Of a stretch of DNA of 12,353 nucleotides, positions 5,639-12,302 are shown piece after piece. How positions within the stretch are numbered: the stretch's first letter is position 1; every line of letters starts with the position of its first letter. The translations under genes and the position numbers were made by a program. Under the pieces are notes generated by a model. That model was not told where the DNA came from. It worked only from the letters and a program-made list of their open reading frames with translations, and did not search any database. This DNA comes from Clostridiaceae bacterium (lineage in GTDB: Bacteria > Bacillota > Clostridia > Oscillospirales > Butyricicoccaceae), in contig JAEDEU010000046.1 in NCBI GenBank assembly GCA_016293155.1, positions 1 through 12,353 on the forward strand, read 5' to 3'.

Positions 5639-7630
5639 ATGAAACAATCGAACCAATACGGCAATGAGAGCATTTCCTCGCTGAAGGGCGCGGACCGTGT
5701 CCGCAAGCGTCCGGGCGTCATCTTCGGCTCGGACGGACTGGACGGCTGTCAGCACTCGGTGTTTGAGATCCTGTCCAACTCCATCGACGAGGCGCGCGAG
5801 GGCTTTGGCGACCGCATCATTGTTACCCGCTATCTGGATGGCTCGGTACAGGTCGAGGACCACGGCCGCGGCATCCCGATCGAATACAATCAGGGCGAGG
5901 GCCGCTATAACTGGGAGCTCATCTTTTGCGAGATGTATGCCGGCGGCAAATATAAAAACAACGACGGGGAAAATTATGAGTTTTCGCTCGGTCTGAACGG
6001 ACTGGGCACCTGCGCAACGCAGTACGCCTCGGAATATATGGATGTCACCGTCCGCCGCGACGGGTATGAATATAGCCTGCATTTTGAAAAGGGCGAAAAC
6101 TGCACCGGCACGAAAAACGGCTACCGCAGAGCAAAGACCGAGGAAAAGCGCACCGGTACCATCATCCGCTGGAAGCCCGACCTTGAGGTGTTTACCGACA
6201 TCCGCATTCCGGTCGAGTACTATACGGATACGCTCAAGCGTCAGGCGGTGGTCAATCCGCATTTGCTGTTCCTGTTCCGCAATGAGACGGAGTCCGGCAT
6301 GGAGGAGCAGAGCTTCTGCTATGAAAACGGCATCGTGGACTATGTGGCGGAAATCGCGGGCGAGCAGGCGCTGACCTCCATCCAGTACGGCGAGGCGGAG
6401 CGCCGCGGACGCGACCGCGCGGACAAGGCGGAGTACAAGGTGCGCCTGTCGTGCGCCTTCTGCTTCTCCAGCGCGATTTCCCGGCTGGAGTACTATCATA
6501 ACTCCTCTTGGCTGGAGTACGGCGGCGCGCCGGACAAGGCGGTGCGCAATGCGTTTGTATACGCCATTGACGCCTACCTCAAGCAGAACAGCAAGTATCA
6601 GAAGAACGAGTCCCGCATCTCGTTCCAGGATGTCTCGGACAGCCTGATTCTGGTTTCCAACTGCTTCTCTACCTATACGTCCTACGAAAACCAGACCAAG
6701 AAGGCAATCAACAACAAGTTCATTCAGGAGGCGCTGACCGAGTTCCTGCGCTCTCAGCTGGAGATCTACTTTATCGAGAACAAGGCGGAGGCGGACAAGA
6801 TCGCCGAGCAGATTCTCATCAACAAGCGCAGCCGCGAGCAGGCGGAAAAGGCGCGTCTGAACATCAAAAAGAAGCTGTCCGGCTCGCTGGATGTGGCAAA
6901 CCGCGTGCAGAAGTTTGTGGACTGCCGCACCAAGGACGTCACACGCCGTGAGGTGTACATCGTAGAGGGCGATTCCGCACTCGGCTCCTGCAAGCAGGGA
7001 CGCGACTCGGAATTTCAGGCCATCATGCCGATCCGCGGCAAAATCCTCAACTGCCTCAAGGCGGGCTACGATAAGATTTTCAAAAACGAAATTATCACCG
7101 ATCTGCTCAAGGTGCTCGGCTGCGGCGTGGAGGTGCGCTCCAAGGCGTCCAAGGACCTGTCCACCTTCGATCTGAACAACCTGCGCTGGAGCAAGGTCAT
7201 TATCTGTACCGATGCCGATGTGGACGGCTTCCAGATCCGCACGCTGGTGCTCACCATGCTGTACCGGCTGGTGCCGACGCTGATTGAGGAGGGCTATGTG
7301 TACATCGCAGAGTCCCCGCTGTACGAGATCAACACCAAAAATAACACCTATTTCGCCTTCGACGAGACCGAAAAGACAAAGATTCTGAACGGTCTGAACG
7401 GGAAGAAGTATAAAATCCAGCGCTCCAAGGGTCTGGGCGAGAACGATCCGGATATGATGTGGCAGACCACGATGAATCCGGAAACCCGCCGCCTGATCCG
7501 CGTGCTGCCCGACCACGCGCGCGACACCGCAGAAATGTTTGATCTGCTGCTGGGCGAGAACCTGATGGGACGCAAGGAGTATATTGCCGAGAACGGCTGG
7601 CAGTATCTCGACCTTGCGGACATTTCGTGA
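5639..7630 (+). CDS. type IIA DNA topoisomerase subunit B (ParE/GyrB-like, divergent)
   Basis: This 663-aa protein is the ATPase/Toprim subunit of a two-subunit DNA topoisomerase (topoisomerase IV-like or a second gyrase). Seen: GHKL ATPase motifs EILSNSIDEA (43-52), DHGRGIP (74-80) and GLNGLGT (118-124); the transducer QTK loop (352-354); Toprim EGDSA (443-447) with KQGRD and PIRGKILN (464-471); the metal aspartates DADVDG (525-530); and the C-terminal RSKGLGE (595-601). Compared with usual GyrB/ParE, EGDSAGGSAKQGRD reads EGDSALGSCKQGRD, and the EGGTH signature of the transducer is not recognisable. GGGAGA at 5625-5630 lies 8 bases before the ATG. The stop overlaps a possible start of the A subunit, so the pair is coupled. 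Many Clostridia carry such a divergent pair beside canonical gyrA/gyrB; whether it relaxes, decatenates or supercoils is not readable here. Confidence 0.92.
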   Translation: MKQSNQYGNESISSLKGADRVRKRPGVIFGSDGLDGCQHSVFEILSNSIDEAREGFGDRIIVTRYLDGSVQVEDHGRGIPIEYNQGEGRYNWELIFCEMYAGGKYKNNDGENYEFSLGLNGLGTCATQYASEYMDVTVRRDGYEYSLHFEKGENCTGTKNGYRRAKTEEKRTGTIIRWKPDLEVFTDIRIPVEYYTDTLKRQAVVNPHLLFLFRNETESGMEEQSFCYENGIVDYVAEIAGEQALTSIQYGEAERRGRDRADKAEYKVRLSCAFCFSSAISRLEYYHNSSWLEYGGAPDKAVRNAFVYAIDAYLKQNSKYQKNESRISFQDVSDSLILVSNCFSTYTSYENQTKKAINNKFIQEALTEFLRSQLEIYFIENKAEADKIAEQILINKRSREQAEKARLNIKKKLSGSLDVANRVQKFVDCRTKDVTRREVYIVEGDSALGSCKQGRDSEFQAIMPIRGKILNCLKAGYDKIFKNEIITDLLKVLGCGVEVRSKASKDLSTFDLNNLRWSKVIICTDADVDGFQIRTLVLTMLYRLVPTLIEEGYVYIAESPLYEINTKNNTYFAFDETEKTKILNGLNGKKYKIQRSKGLGENDPDMMWQTTMNPETRRLIRVLPDHARDTAEMFDLLLGENLMGRKEYIAENGWQYLDLADIS

Positions 7631-7641
7631 GGAAGAAAGCA

Positions 7642-9849
7642 ATGAAGAAGAAAAAGCAAGAGGCGCGGCAGTATCAGCCGCTGGAGCCGGTGGACCAGCG
7701 CATTACGGATACGCTCCGCACCAACTATATGCCGTATGCGATGAGCGTCATCGTATCCCGCGCGATTCCGGAGATTGACGGCTTCAAGCCGTCCCACCGC
7801 AAGCTGCTGTATATGATGTACAAGATGGGACTGATGGGTGCAACCCGCACCAAGTCCGCCAACATCGTCGGACAGACCATGAAGCTCAATCCGCACGGCG
7901 ACCAGACCATCTATGAAACCATGGTACGTCTGACGCGCGGCAATGAGGCGCTGCTCACGCCGTTTGTGGACTCCAAGGGCAACTTTGGCAAGGTATATTC
8001 GCGCGATATGGCATACGCTGCGCCGCGTTACACCGAGGCGAAGCTGGAATCCATCTGCGCGGAGCTGTTCCGTGACATCGACTGCGACGCGGTGGACTTT
8101 GTGGACAACTACGACGGCGAGATGAAGGAGCCGACCCTGCTGCCCACCACCTTTCCGAACATCCTTGTCTCCGCCAATACCGGCATCGCGGTCGGCATGG
8201 CGAGCGCGTTCTGCGGCTTTAACCTGCACGAGGTCTGCCGCACGACGATTGCCTACCTGAAGGACGCGGACTGCGATCTCATGGCAACCCTGCCTGCGCC
8301 GGATTTCCCGACCGGCGGACAGATTCTGCTCGATCACGCGGAGATGGCAAAGATTTATGAGACCGGCCGCGGCTCGTTTAAAGTGCGCTCCAAATGGCAA
8401 TACCTCAAGAAGGAGAATCTCATCGAGGTCACGCAGATTCCGTATACCACCACGATTGAGGCGATCATCGACAAGACCGCAGAGCTGGTCAAGGGCGGAA
8501 AAATCCGTGAAATTTCGGATATCCGCGACGAGAGCGACCTGTCCGGTCTAAAAATCGCCATCGACCTCAAGCGCGGCACCGACCCGGAAAAGCTGATGAG
8601 CAAGCTCATGAAGATGACGCCGCTCATGGACAGCTGCTCGTGCAACTTCAATGTGCTGATCGGCGGAATGCCGCGTGTGCTCGGCGTGCGTCAGATTCTG
8701 GAGGAGTGGACGGCATGGCGTATCCAGTGCCAGAAGCGCCGCATCCACTATGAGCTGGGCAAAAAGCGCGAAAAGCTGCATCTGCTGCTCGGTCTGAAGG
8801 CAATTCTGCTGGACATCGACAAGGCGATCAAAATCATCCGTGAGACCGAGCGCGACGCGATGGTCGTGCCCAACCTGATGCAGGGCTTCGATATCGACGA
8901 GGCACAGGCGGAGTTTATCGCAGAGCTGAAGCTGCGCCACATCAACCGCGAATACATCCTCAAGCGCACCAAGGAGACCGAGGCGCTGGAGAAGGAGATC
9001 AAGTCGCTTGAGGACACCCTCAAAAGCGATGCCAAGATCCGCCGCATTATTATCTCCGAGCTGGAAGCGGTCATCCGCAAGTACCCGGCGGAGCGCCGCA
9101 GTGAGATCATCCGTGCGGACGCCGTCGAGGAATTTGATGAGACCGCACACATCGAGGATTATCCGGTGCACCTGTTCCTGACGCGCGAGGGATATTTTAA
9201 GAAGATCACGGCGCAGTCCTACCGACAGGGCAATGACCATAAATTCAAGGAGGGTGACGGCCTGATGCAGTCGCTGGATGCGACCAACAAGCAGGAAATC
9301 ATCTTCTTTACCGACCGCCAGCAGGCGTATAAGGCGCGGCTGTACGATTTTGACGACTGCAAGGCGAGCACGCTGGGCGATTATCTCGCCTCCAAGCTCA
9401 GCATGGACGAGGACGAGCACGTGCTGTTCATGCTGCTGCCGGGCGATTATGCCGGCAAGCTGGTGGTTGTCTTTGAAAACGGCAAGGCGGCGCGCTTTGA
9501 GCTGTCCGGCTTCCAGACCAAGACCAACCGCCGCAGGCTGACCGGCGCGTATTCGGACAAATCGCCTGCGGTTGCGTTCTTCCATACCACCGGCGATACG
9601 GATATCACGCTGTTTGCGACCAACGGGCGCGCGCTGACCATCAGCACCTCGCTGATTCCGGAAAAGAGCACGCGCACCACCGTGGGCGTGCAGACAATGG
9701 TGCTGCGCGGCAGTCACACCGTCACAGGTGCATGTCGTGCGGAGGAACGGAGCTTTACGCAGCCGAAGCGGTACGTCAGCCATTCCATCCCGTCCATCGG
9801 CGCGATTCTGCGCGAGGAGGACAAGGATGAGGCACAGCTGACGCTGTAA
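7642..9849 (+). CDS. type IIA DNA topoisomerase subunit A (ParC/GyrA-like, divergent)
   Basis: This 735-aa protein is the DNA-cleaving partner of the preceding subunit. Seen: the breakage-reunion domain beginning ITDTLRTNYMPYAMSVIVSRAIPEIDGFKPSHRKLLY; the catalytic tyrosine Y130 in AAPRYTE; the winged-helix quinolone region NPHGDQTIYETMVR (83-96); a tower/coiled-coil region around 350-480; and a C-terminal domain with blade-like segments (PVHLFLTREGYFKKI, then IIFFTDRQQAYKARLYDF). No GyrA-box (QRRGGKG type) is seen, so a decatenase/ParC-like role is favoured over supercoiling. The ATG at 7642 is chosen because GAGGAAG lies just upstream; an in-frame GTG at 7627 overlaps the partner's stop and would add five residues. 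The position equal to E. coli GyrA Ser83 is Gln88, and that of Asp87 is Glu92. The kinase gene begins 26 bases later. Confidence 0.92.
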   Translation: MKKKKQEARQYQPLEPVDQRITDTLRTNYMPYAMSVIVSRAIPEIDGFKPSHRKLLYMMYKMGLMGATRTKSANIVGQTMKLNPHGDQTIYETMVRLTRGNEALLTPFVDSKGNFGKVYSRDMAYAAPRYTEAKLESICAELFRDIDCDAVDFVDNYDGEMKEPTLLPTTFPNILVSANTGIAVGMASAFCGFNLHEVCRTTIAYLKDADCDLMATLPAPDFPTGGQILLDHAEMAKIYETGRGSFKVRSKWQYLKKENLIEVTQIPYTTTIEAIIDKTAELVKGGKIREISDIRDESDLSGLKIAIDLKRGTDPEKLMSKLMKMTPLMDSCSCNFNVLIGGMPRVLGVRQILEEWTAWRIQCQKRRIHYELGKKREKLHLLLGLKAILLDIDKAIKIIRETERDAMVVPNLMQGFDIDEAQAEFIAELKLRHINREYILKRTKETEALEKEIKSLEDTLKSDAKIRRIIISELEAVIRKYPAERRSEIIRADAVEEFDETAHIEDYPVHLFLTREGYFKKITAQSYRQGNDHKFKEGDGLMQSLDATNKQEIIFFTDRQQAYKARLYDFDDCKASTLGDYLASKLSMDEDEHVLFMLLPGDYAGKLVVVFENGKAARFELSGFQTKTNRRRLTGAYSDKSPAVAFFHTTGDTDITLFATNGRALTISTSLIPEKSTRTTVGVQTMVLRGSHTVTGACRAEERSFTQPKRYVSHSIPSIGAILREEDKDEAQLTL

Positions 9850-9875
9850 CAGCATAGACGGAAGGAGGAGAAGAT

Positions 9876-11696
9876 ATGCTTGAAATCGGACAGACCGTCA
9901 TGGACGGCTGGCGCATTGAGAAGCGTCTGGGCAGCGGTGCGAGCAGTGAGGTATATCTGGTCAGCCGGGATGAGCTGGGGCAGCATTTTGAGCGCGCACT
10001 CAAGTATATTTTCCTGCCCTTCCGCCGGACGCTGCTGGAATGCGGCGGCGATCAGACGCGCGCGCTGGAGCGCTGGAACCGGATGCTTGAGGAGCTGGGC
10101 AATGAGATCCGGATGCAGGAGCAGCTCAGCGGCACGGAAAGCGGACGCATTGTGCGCTATTTTGACCACAAGGTCGTGCTCAACCATAACAACACCGAGT
10201 GTGAGATCTTTATTCTGATGGAACGGCTTACACCGTTTCTGGACTTCCTCGAAGAGGATGAGGAGGGCATGAGTGTCGCAGAGGTCGTACGTCTGGGGCG
10301 CGAAATTGCGGATGCGCTGGCGGTCTGCCATGCAAACGGCGTGTTTCACTGCGATGTCAAGGAGGGCAATCTGTTTGTCGCCCCGAGCGGGCGGTTTAAG
10401 CTGGGCGATTTCGGCGCGGCAAAATACGGCCGCGGACAGCTGGAAATCGACTCGATGCGCGGCACGGAAAGCTATCTGCCGCCGGAAATTCTCAATCCGG
10501 AGGGGAAATTCGAGCTGAATGCCTCTGTGGATTTGTATGCACTGGGCATTGTGCTGTATCGGCTGCTGAATGATATGTGCTCGCCGTTTATGCCGCATGG
10601 TGCGAGCGAGACACAGCGAACAGCGGCAGTCTTTAAGCGTGCCTCCGGTGCGGCTGTGCCGGCTCCCAGCCGCTCACCTGACCTGCTCACCGAGGTTGTA
10701 CTGCGTGCGCTGGCGGTCAAGCCGGAGCAGCGGTTTGCAGATGCAAAGGAATTTTCTGCCGCGCTGGACTATGTGATGCGCGAGCTGACCGCAGAGCAGG
10801 CGGGAACCATCGTCTGCGGCGCTGCGGCAGAGGAGGAACGCACCGAGCTGATCGGCGCGCTGACCCGCGCCATGCCGACGATCTGGAACACGGAACGTCT
10901 GCGGCATCGGAAATCCGAAAAAAAGCAGTGGACGGCGCGCGGGCGCATTGCCTGGACTGCTGCGCTCTGTGCAATACTGCTGCTTGTGGGCGGAGGTGCG
11001 GTCACACTGCGCGATTATGCACAGAAAATGCAGGGCGAATATGCACAGACGCTTGCGGAACAGGAACGGTACAACGCATATCTGGAGCAGTTTGATTATG
11101 AGCTGAACGGATCACATGCTGTCCTGACCGGATATCACGGCGCGGACACCGAGGTGGAAGTGCCGGCAACGCTGGATCAGCGCAAGGTCACCACGATTCG
11201 GGCAGGCGCCTTTGCGGACAGTGAGGTGACTGCTGTCATCCTGCCGAAAACCGTCGAGACGGTGGAGCAGGAGGCGTTCCGGAACTGCCGGTCTCTGCGC
11301 TCGGTCACGCTGCCGGACGGTGTGACCAGCATCGGCGCATCCGCCTTTTCGGGCTGCACCGCGCTGGAAGCGATTGAGCTGCCCGTGGATACGGTGCGTG
11401 AGGATACCTTTTCCGGCTGTACCTCGCTGAGCGATGTCAAGCTGGCGCAGGATACCAAAATGATTGAGGCGCGTGCGTTCTATGGATGCAGCGCGCTGGA
11501 GGTCATTGCAATTCCGAAGGGTGTTTTGCAGATCGGAGCGGATGCCTTTGCGGGAACCGCGCTGACCGCCGTGACCGTCAGCCGGGGGTGCGAATACTAC
11601 AAGCCCAATCTGGGAGAGCAGATCTGGCACTGGATTCAGCAGGAGGAGAATGTGTACTCCTTCCCGGAAAACTGCGCAGTGCATTATTTTGATTAA
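9876..11696 (+). CDS. receptor-like Ser/Thr protein kinase with extracellular leucine-rich repeats
   Basis: This 606-aa protein has three parts. (1) A Hanks-type kinase domain, about 12-300: glycine loop LGSGASSEV (18-26), ATP lysine K43, likely alpha-C glutamate E77, catalytic loop HCDVKEGN (158-165), DFG (178-180), GTESYLPPE (196-204), D219 and R286. All key catalytic residues are present, so it should be active; the arginine of HRD is cysteine (non-RD type). (2) A basic juxtamembrane stretch (340-357) and one membrane span, about 358-378. (3) After a short helical stalk, an LRR_5/BspA-type ectodomain, about 408-570, with repeats such as VTLPDGVTSIGASAFSGCT and IAIPKGVLQIGADAF. The basic residues place the kinase inside and the repeats outside. 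AAGGAGG at 9862-9868 precedes the ATG. Substrates and ligand are unknown; neither PASTA repeats nor a partner phosphatase are seen. Confidence 0.93.
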   Translation: MLEIGQTVMDGWRIEKRLGSGASSEVYLVSRDELGQHFERALKYIFLPFRRTLLECGGDQTRALERWNRMLEELGNEIRMQEQLSGTESGRIVRYFDHKVVLNHNNTECEIFILMERLTPFLDFLEEDEEGMSVAEVVRLGREIADALAVCHANGVFHCDVKEGNLFVAPSGRFKLGDFGAAKYGRGQLEIDSMRGTESYLPPEILNPEGKFELNASVDLYALGIVLYRLLNDMCSPFMPHGASETQRTAAVFKRASGAAVPAPSRSPDLLTEVVLRALAVKPEQRFADAKEFSAALDYVMRELTAEQAGTIVCGAAAEEERTELIGALTRAMPTIWNTERLRHRKSEKKQWTARGRIAWTAALCAILLLVGGGAVTLRDYAQKMQGEYAQTLAEQERYNAYLEQFDYELNGSHAVLTGYHGADTEVEVPATLDQRKVTTIRAGAFADSEVTAVILPKTVETVEQEAFRNCRSLRSVTLPDGVTSIGASAFSGCTALEAIELPVDTVREDTFSGCTSLSDVKLAQDTKMIEARAFYGCSALEVIAIPKGVLQIGADAFAGTALTAVTVSRGCEYYKPNLGEQIWHWIQQEENVYSFPENCAVHYFD

Positions 11697-11701
11697 ACAA
11701 C

Positions 11702-11745
11702 CGGACGCATATGCAGGAGATTTCTCCGCATATGCGTCCGTTTTT
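11702..11745 (+). terminator. strong rho-independent terminator after the kinase gene
   Basis: CGGACGCATATGC (11702-11714) pairs perfectly with GCATATGCGTCCG (11728-11740), and GGAG/CTCC (11716-11719, 11724-11727) extends the stem inside. TTTTT follows at 11741-11745. It lies between two convergent genes and may also help end the minus-strand gene, whose stop is at 11751. Confidence 0.93.
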
Positions 11746-11750
11746 GCATG

Positions 11751-12068
11751 TTATTTCTTTTTTCGATACCTGTCCTCAATGCGCGTGAAAAGAATCATCA
11801 GTACCAGACATTCGAGGACCGTGCCCGGCACGGAGACAAGCAGGAGGAGCACCGTGCTGTTCGTCAGGAGCGGCAGACCGAGCAGAACGAATACCGCGGC
11901 AAAGCCGCACCAGAGCCTGCCGACCGCGCGGTTGAACGCCTTGACATCGGTGACAGGCGCAGCCTTGGCGTTGGCCCAGAAGCCGACCTGCTTCTCGGTG
12001 AAAAAGCAATAAATGCCCAGCGCGAGAAAGAGCACGCCGCACAGCGCCCAGATGATGAATGCAGTCAT
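11751..12068 (-). CDS. small three-span membrane protein of unknown function
   Basis: This 105-aa protein has three hydrophobic segments, about residues 3-23, 52-70 and 72-94, with a hydrophilic loop holding KQVGFWANAKAAPVTDVKAFN (26-46) and a basic C-terminal tail EDRYRKKK. The loop looks like the conserved core of a family of small membrane proteins common in Clostridia; I know no function or gene name for it. The ATG at 12068 is chosen because, on the minus strand, GGAGG lies 8 bases upstream. A GTG at 12077 in the same frame overlaps that ribosome binding site. It is transcribed toward the kinase gene and appears monocistronic, with a promoter at 12119-12147. Confidence 0.82.
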   Translation of the reverse strand: MTAFIIWALCGVLFLALGIYCFFTEKQVGFWANAKAAPVTDVKAFNRAVGRLWCGFAAVFVLLGLPLLTNSTVLLLLVSVPGTVLECLVLMILFTRIEDRYRKKK

Positions 12069-12118
12069 AGAAAGCACCTCCGATGCGGAAACGGTATCAT
12101 TTTGATATTGCTAACTAT

Positions 12119-12147
12119 ACTGTATAACAGCAACACAGCGGTGTCAA
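12119..12147 (-). promoter_or_regulatory. promoter of the minus-strand membrane protein gene
   Basis: On the minus strand, TTGACA (12147-12142) is followed after 17 bases by TACAGT (12124-12119), a four-of-six -10. A small palindrome TATAC-T-GTATA (12116-12126) overlaps the -10. The start codon is about 50 bases downstream. Confidence 0.6.
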
Positions 12148-12179
12148 GGGAAGTGCTTCAAAAGCATATGCGATGACGC

Positions 12180-12208
12180 TTGCATTTTCAAGCGGTATAT
12201 GCTATACT
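12180..12208 (+). promoter_or_regulatory. strong extended -10 promoter for a short RNA
   Basis: TTGCAT (12180-12185), 17 bases, then TATACT (12203-12208) with an extended -10 TGC at 12200-12202. The predicted start is near 12215. Only about 35 bases later a strong terminator begins, and no protein gene fits between. Confidence 0.75.
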
Positions 12209-12214
12209 GTCAAT

Positions 12215-12288
12215 GGAAATTAGGACAGGTGTCCATTCAGGCACAAAGTGACCGCCCCGAAGCTGCTACCTTCGGGGCGGTCGTTTTT
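12215..12288 (+). ncRNA. predicted ~75-nt RNA, candidate antitoxin or attenuator RNA
   Basis: The unit is bounded by the promoter at 12180-12208 and the terminator at 12250-12288. Its 5' part can fold two ways: GGAC-AGGT-GTCC (12223-12234), or AATGGA with TCCATT (12212-12217, 12232-12237), the latter complete only if transcription starts at 12212. The RNA points toward a minus-strand small peptide gene that ends at 12303. This arrangement resembles the antitoxin RNA of convergent type I toxin-antitoxin loci. It might instead be a leader whose terminator regulates something beyond the window, but the next stretch on the plus strand shows no gene. Ends are predicted, not measured. Confidence 0.5.
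12250..12288 (+). terminator. rho-independent terminator of the short RNA (possibly bidirectional)
   Basis: GACCGCCCCGAAG (12250-12262) pairs perfectly with CTTCGGGGCGGTC (12270-12282) around the loop CTGCTAC; G then TTTTT (12284-12288) follows. On the minus strand only three Ts follow the stem, so termination of the converging gene is less certain. Confidence 0.9.
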
Positions 12289-12302
12289 GTTTCGGCTAGT
12301 TG

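Noticed and set aside
5621..7642. Long minus-strand open frame opposite the topoisomerase B subunit (673 codons)
   Set aside because: Antisense shadow of a clear ATPase/Toprim gene; its translation has no recognisable domain.
8548..9855. Long minus-strand open frame opposite the topoisomerase A subunit (435 codons)
   Set aside because: Antisense shadow produced by biased third positions; no start signals.
11748..12176. Plus-strand open frames opposite the minus-strand membrane protein
   Set aside because: They start in or near the kinase terminator, lack ribosome binding sites, and the minus-strand frame has three membrane spans, a good ribosome binding site and a promoter.
12213..12251. 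12-codon frame (MEIRTGVHSGTK) just before the terminator, as an attenuation leader peptide
   Set aside because: The predicted transcript starts at about the ATG, no ribosome binding site is possible, and there is no run of one amino acid's codons.
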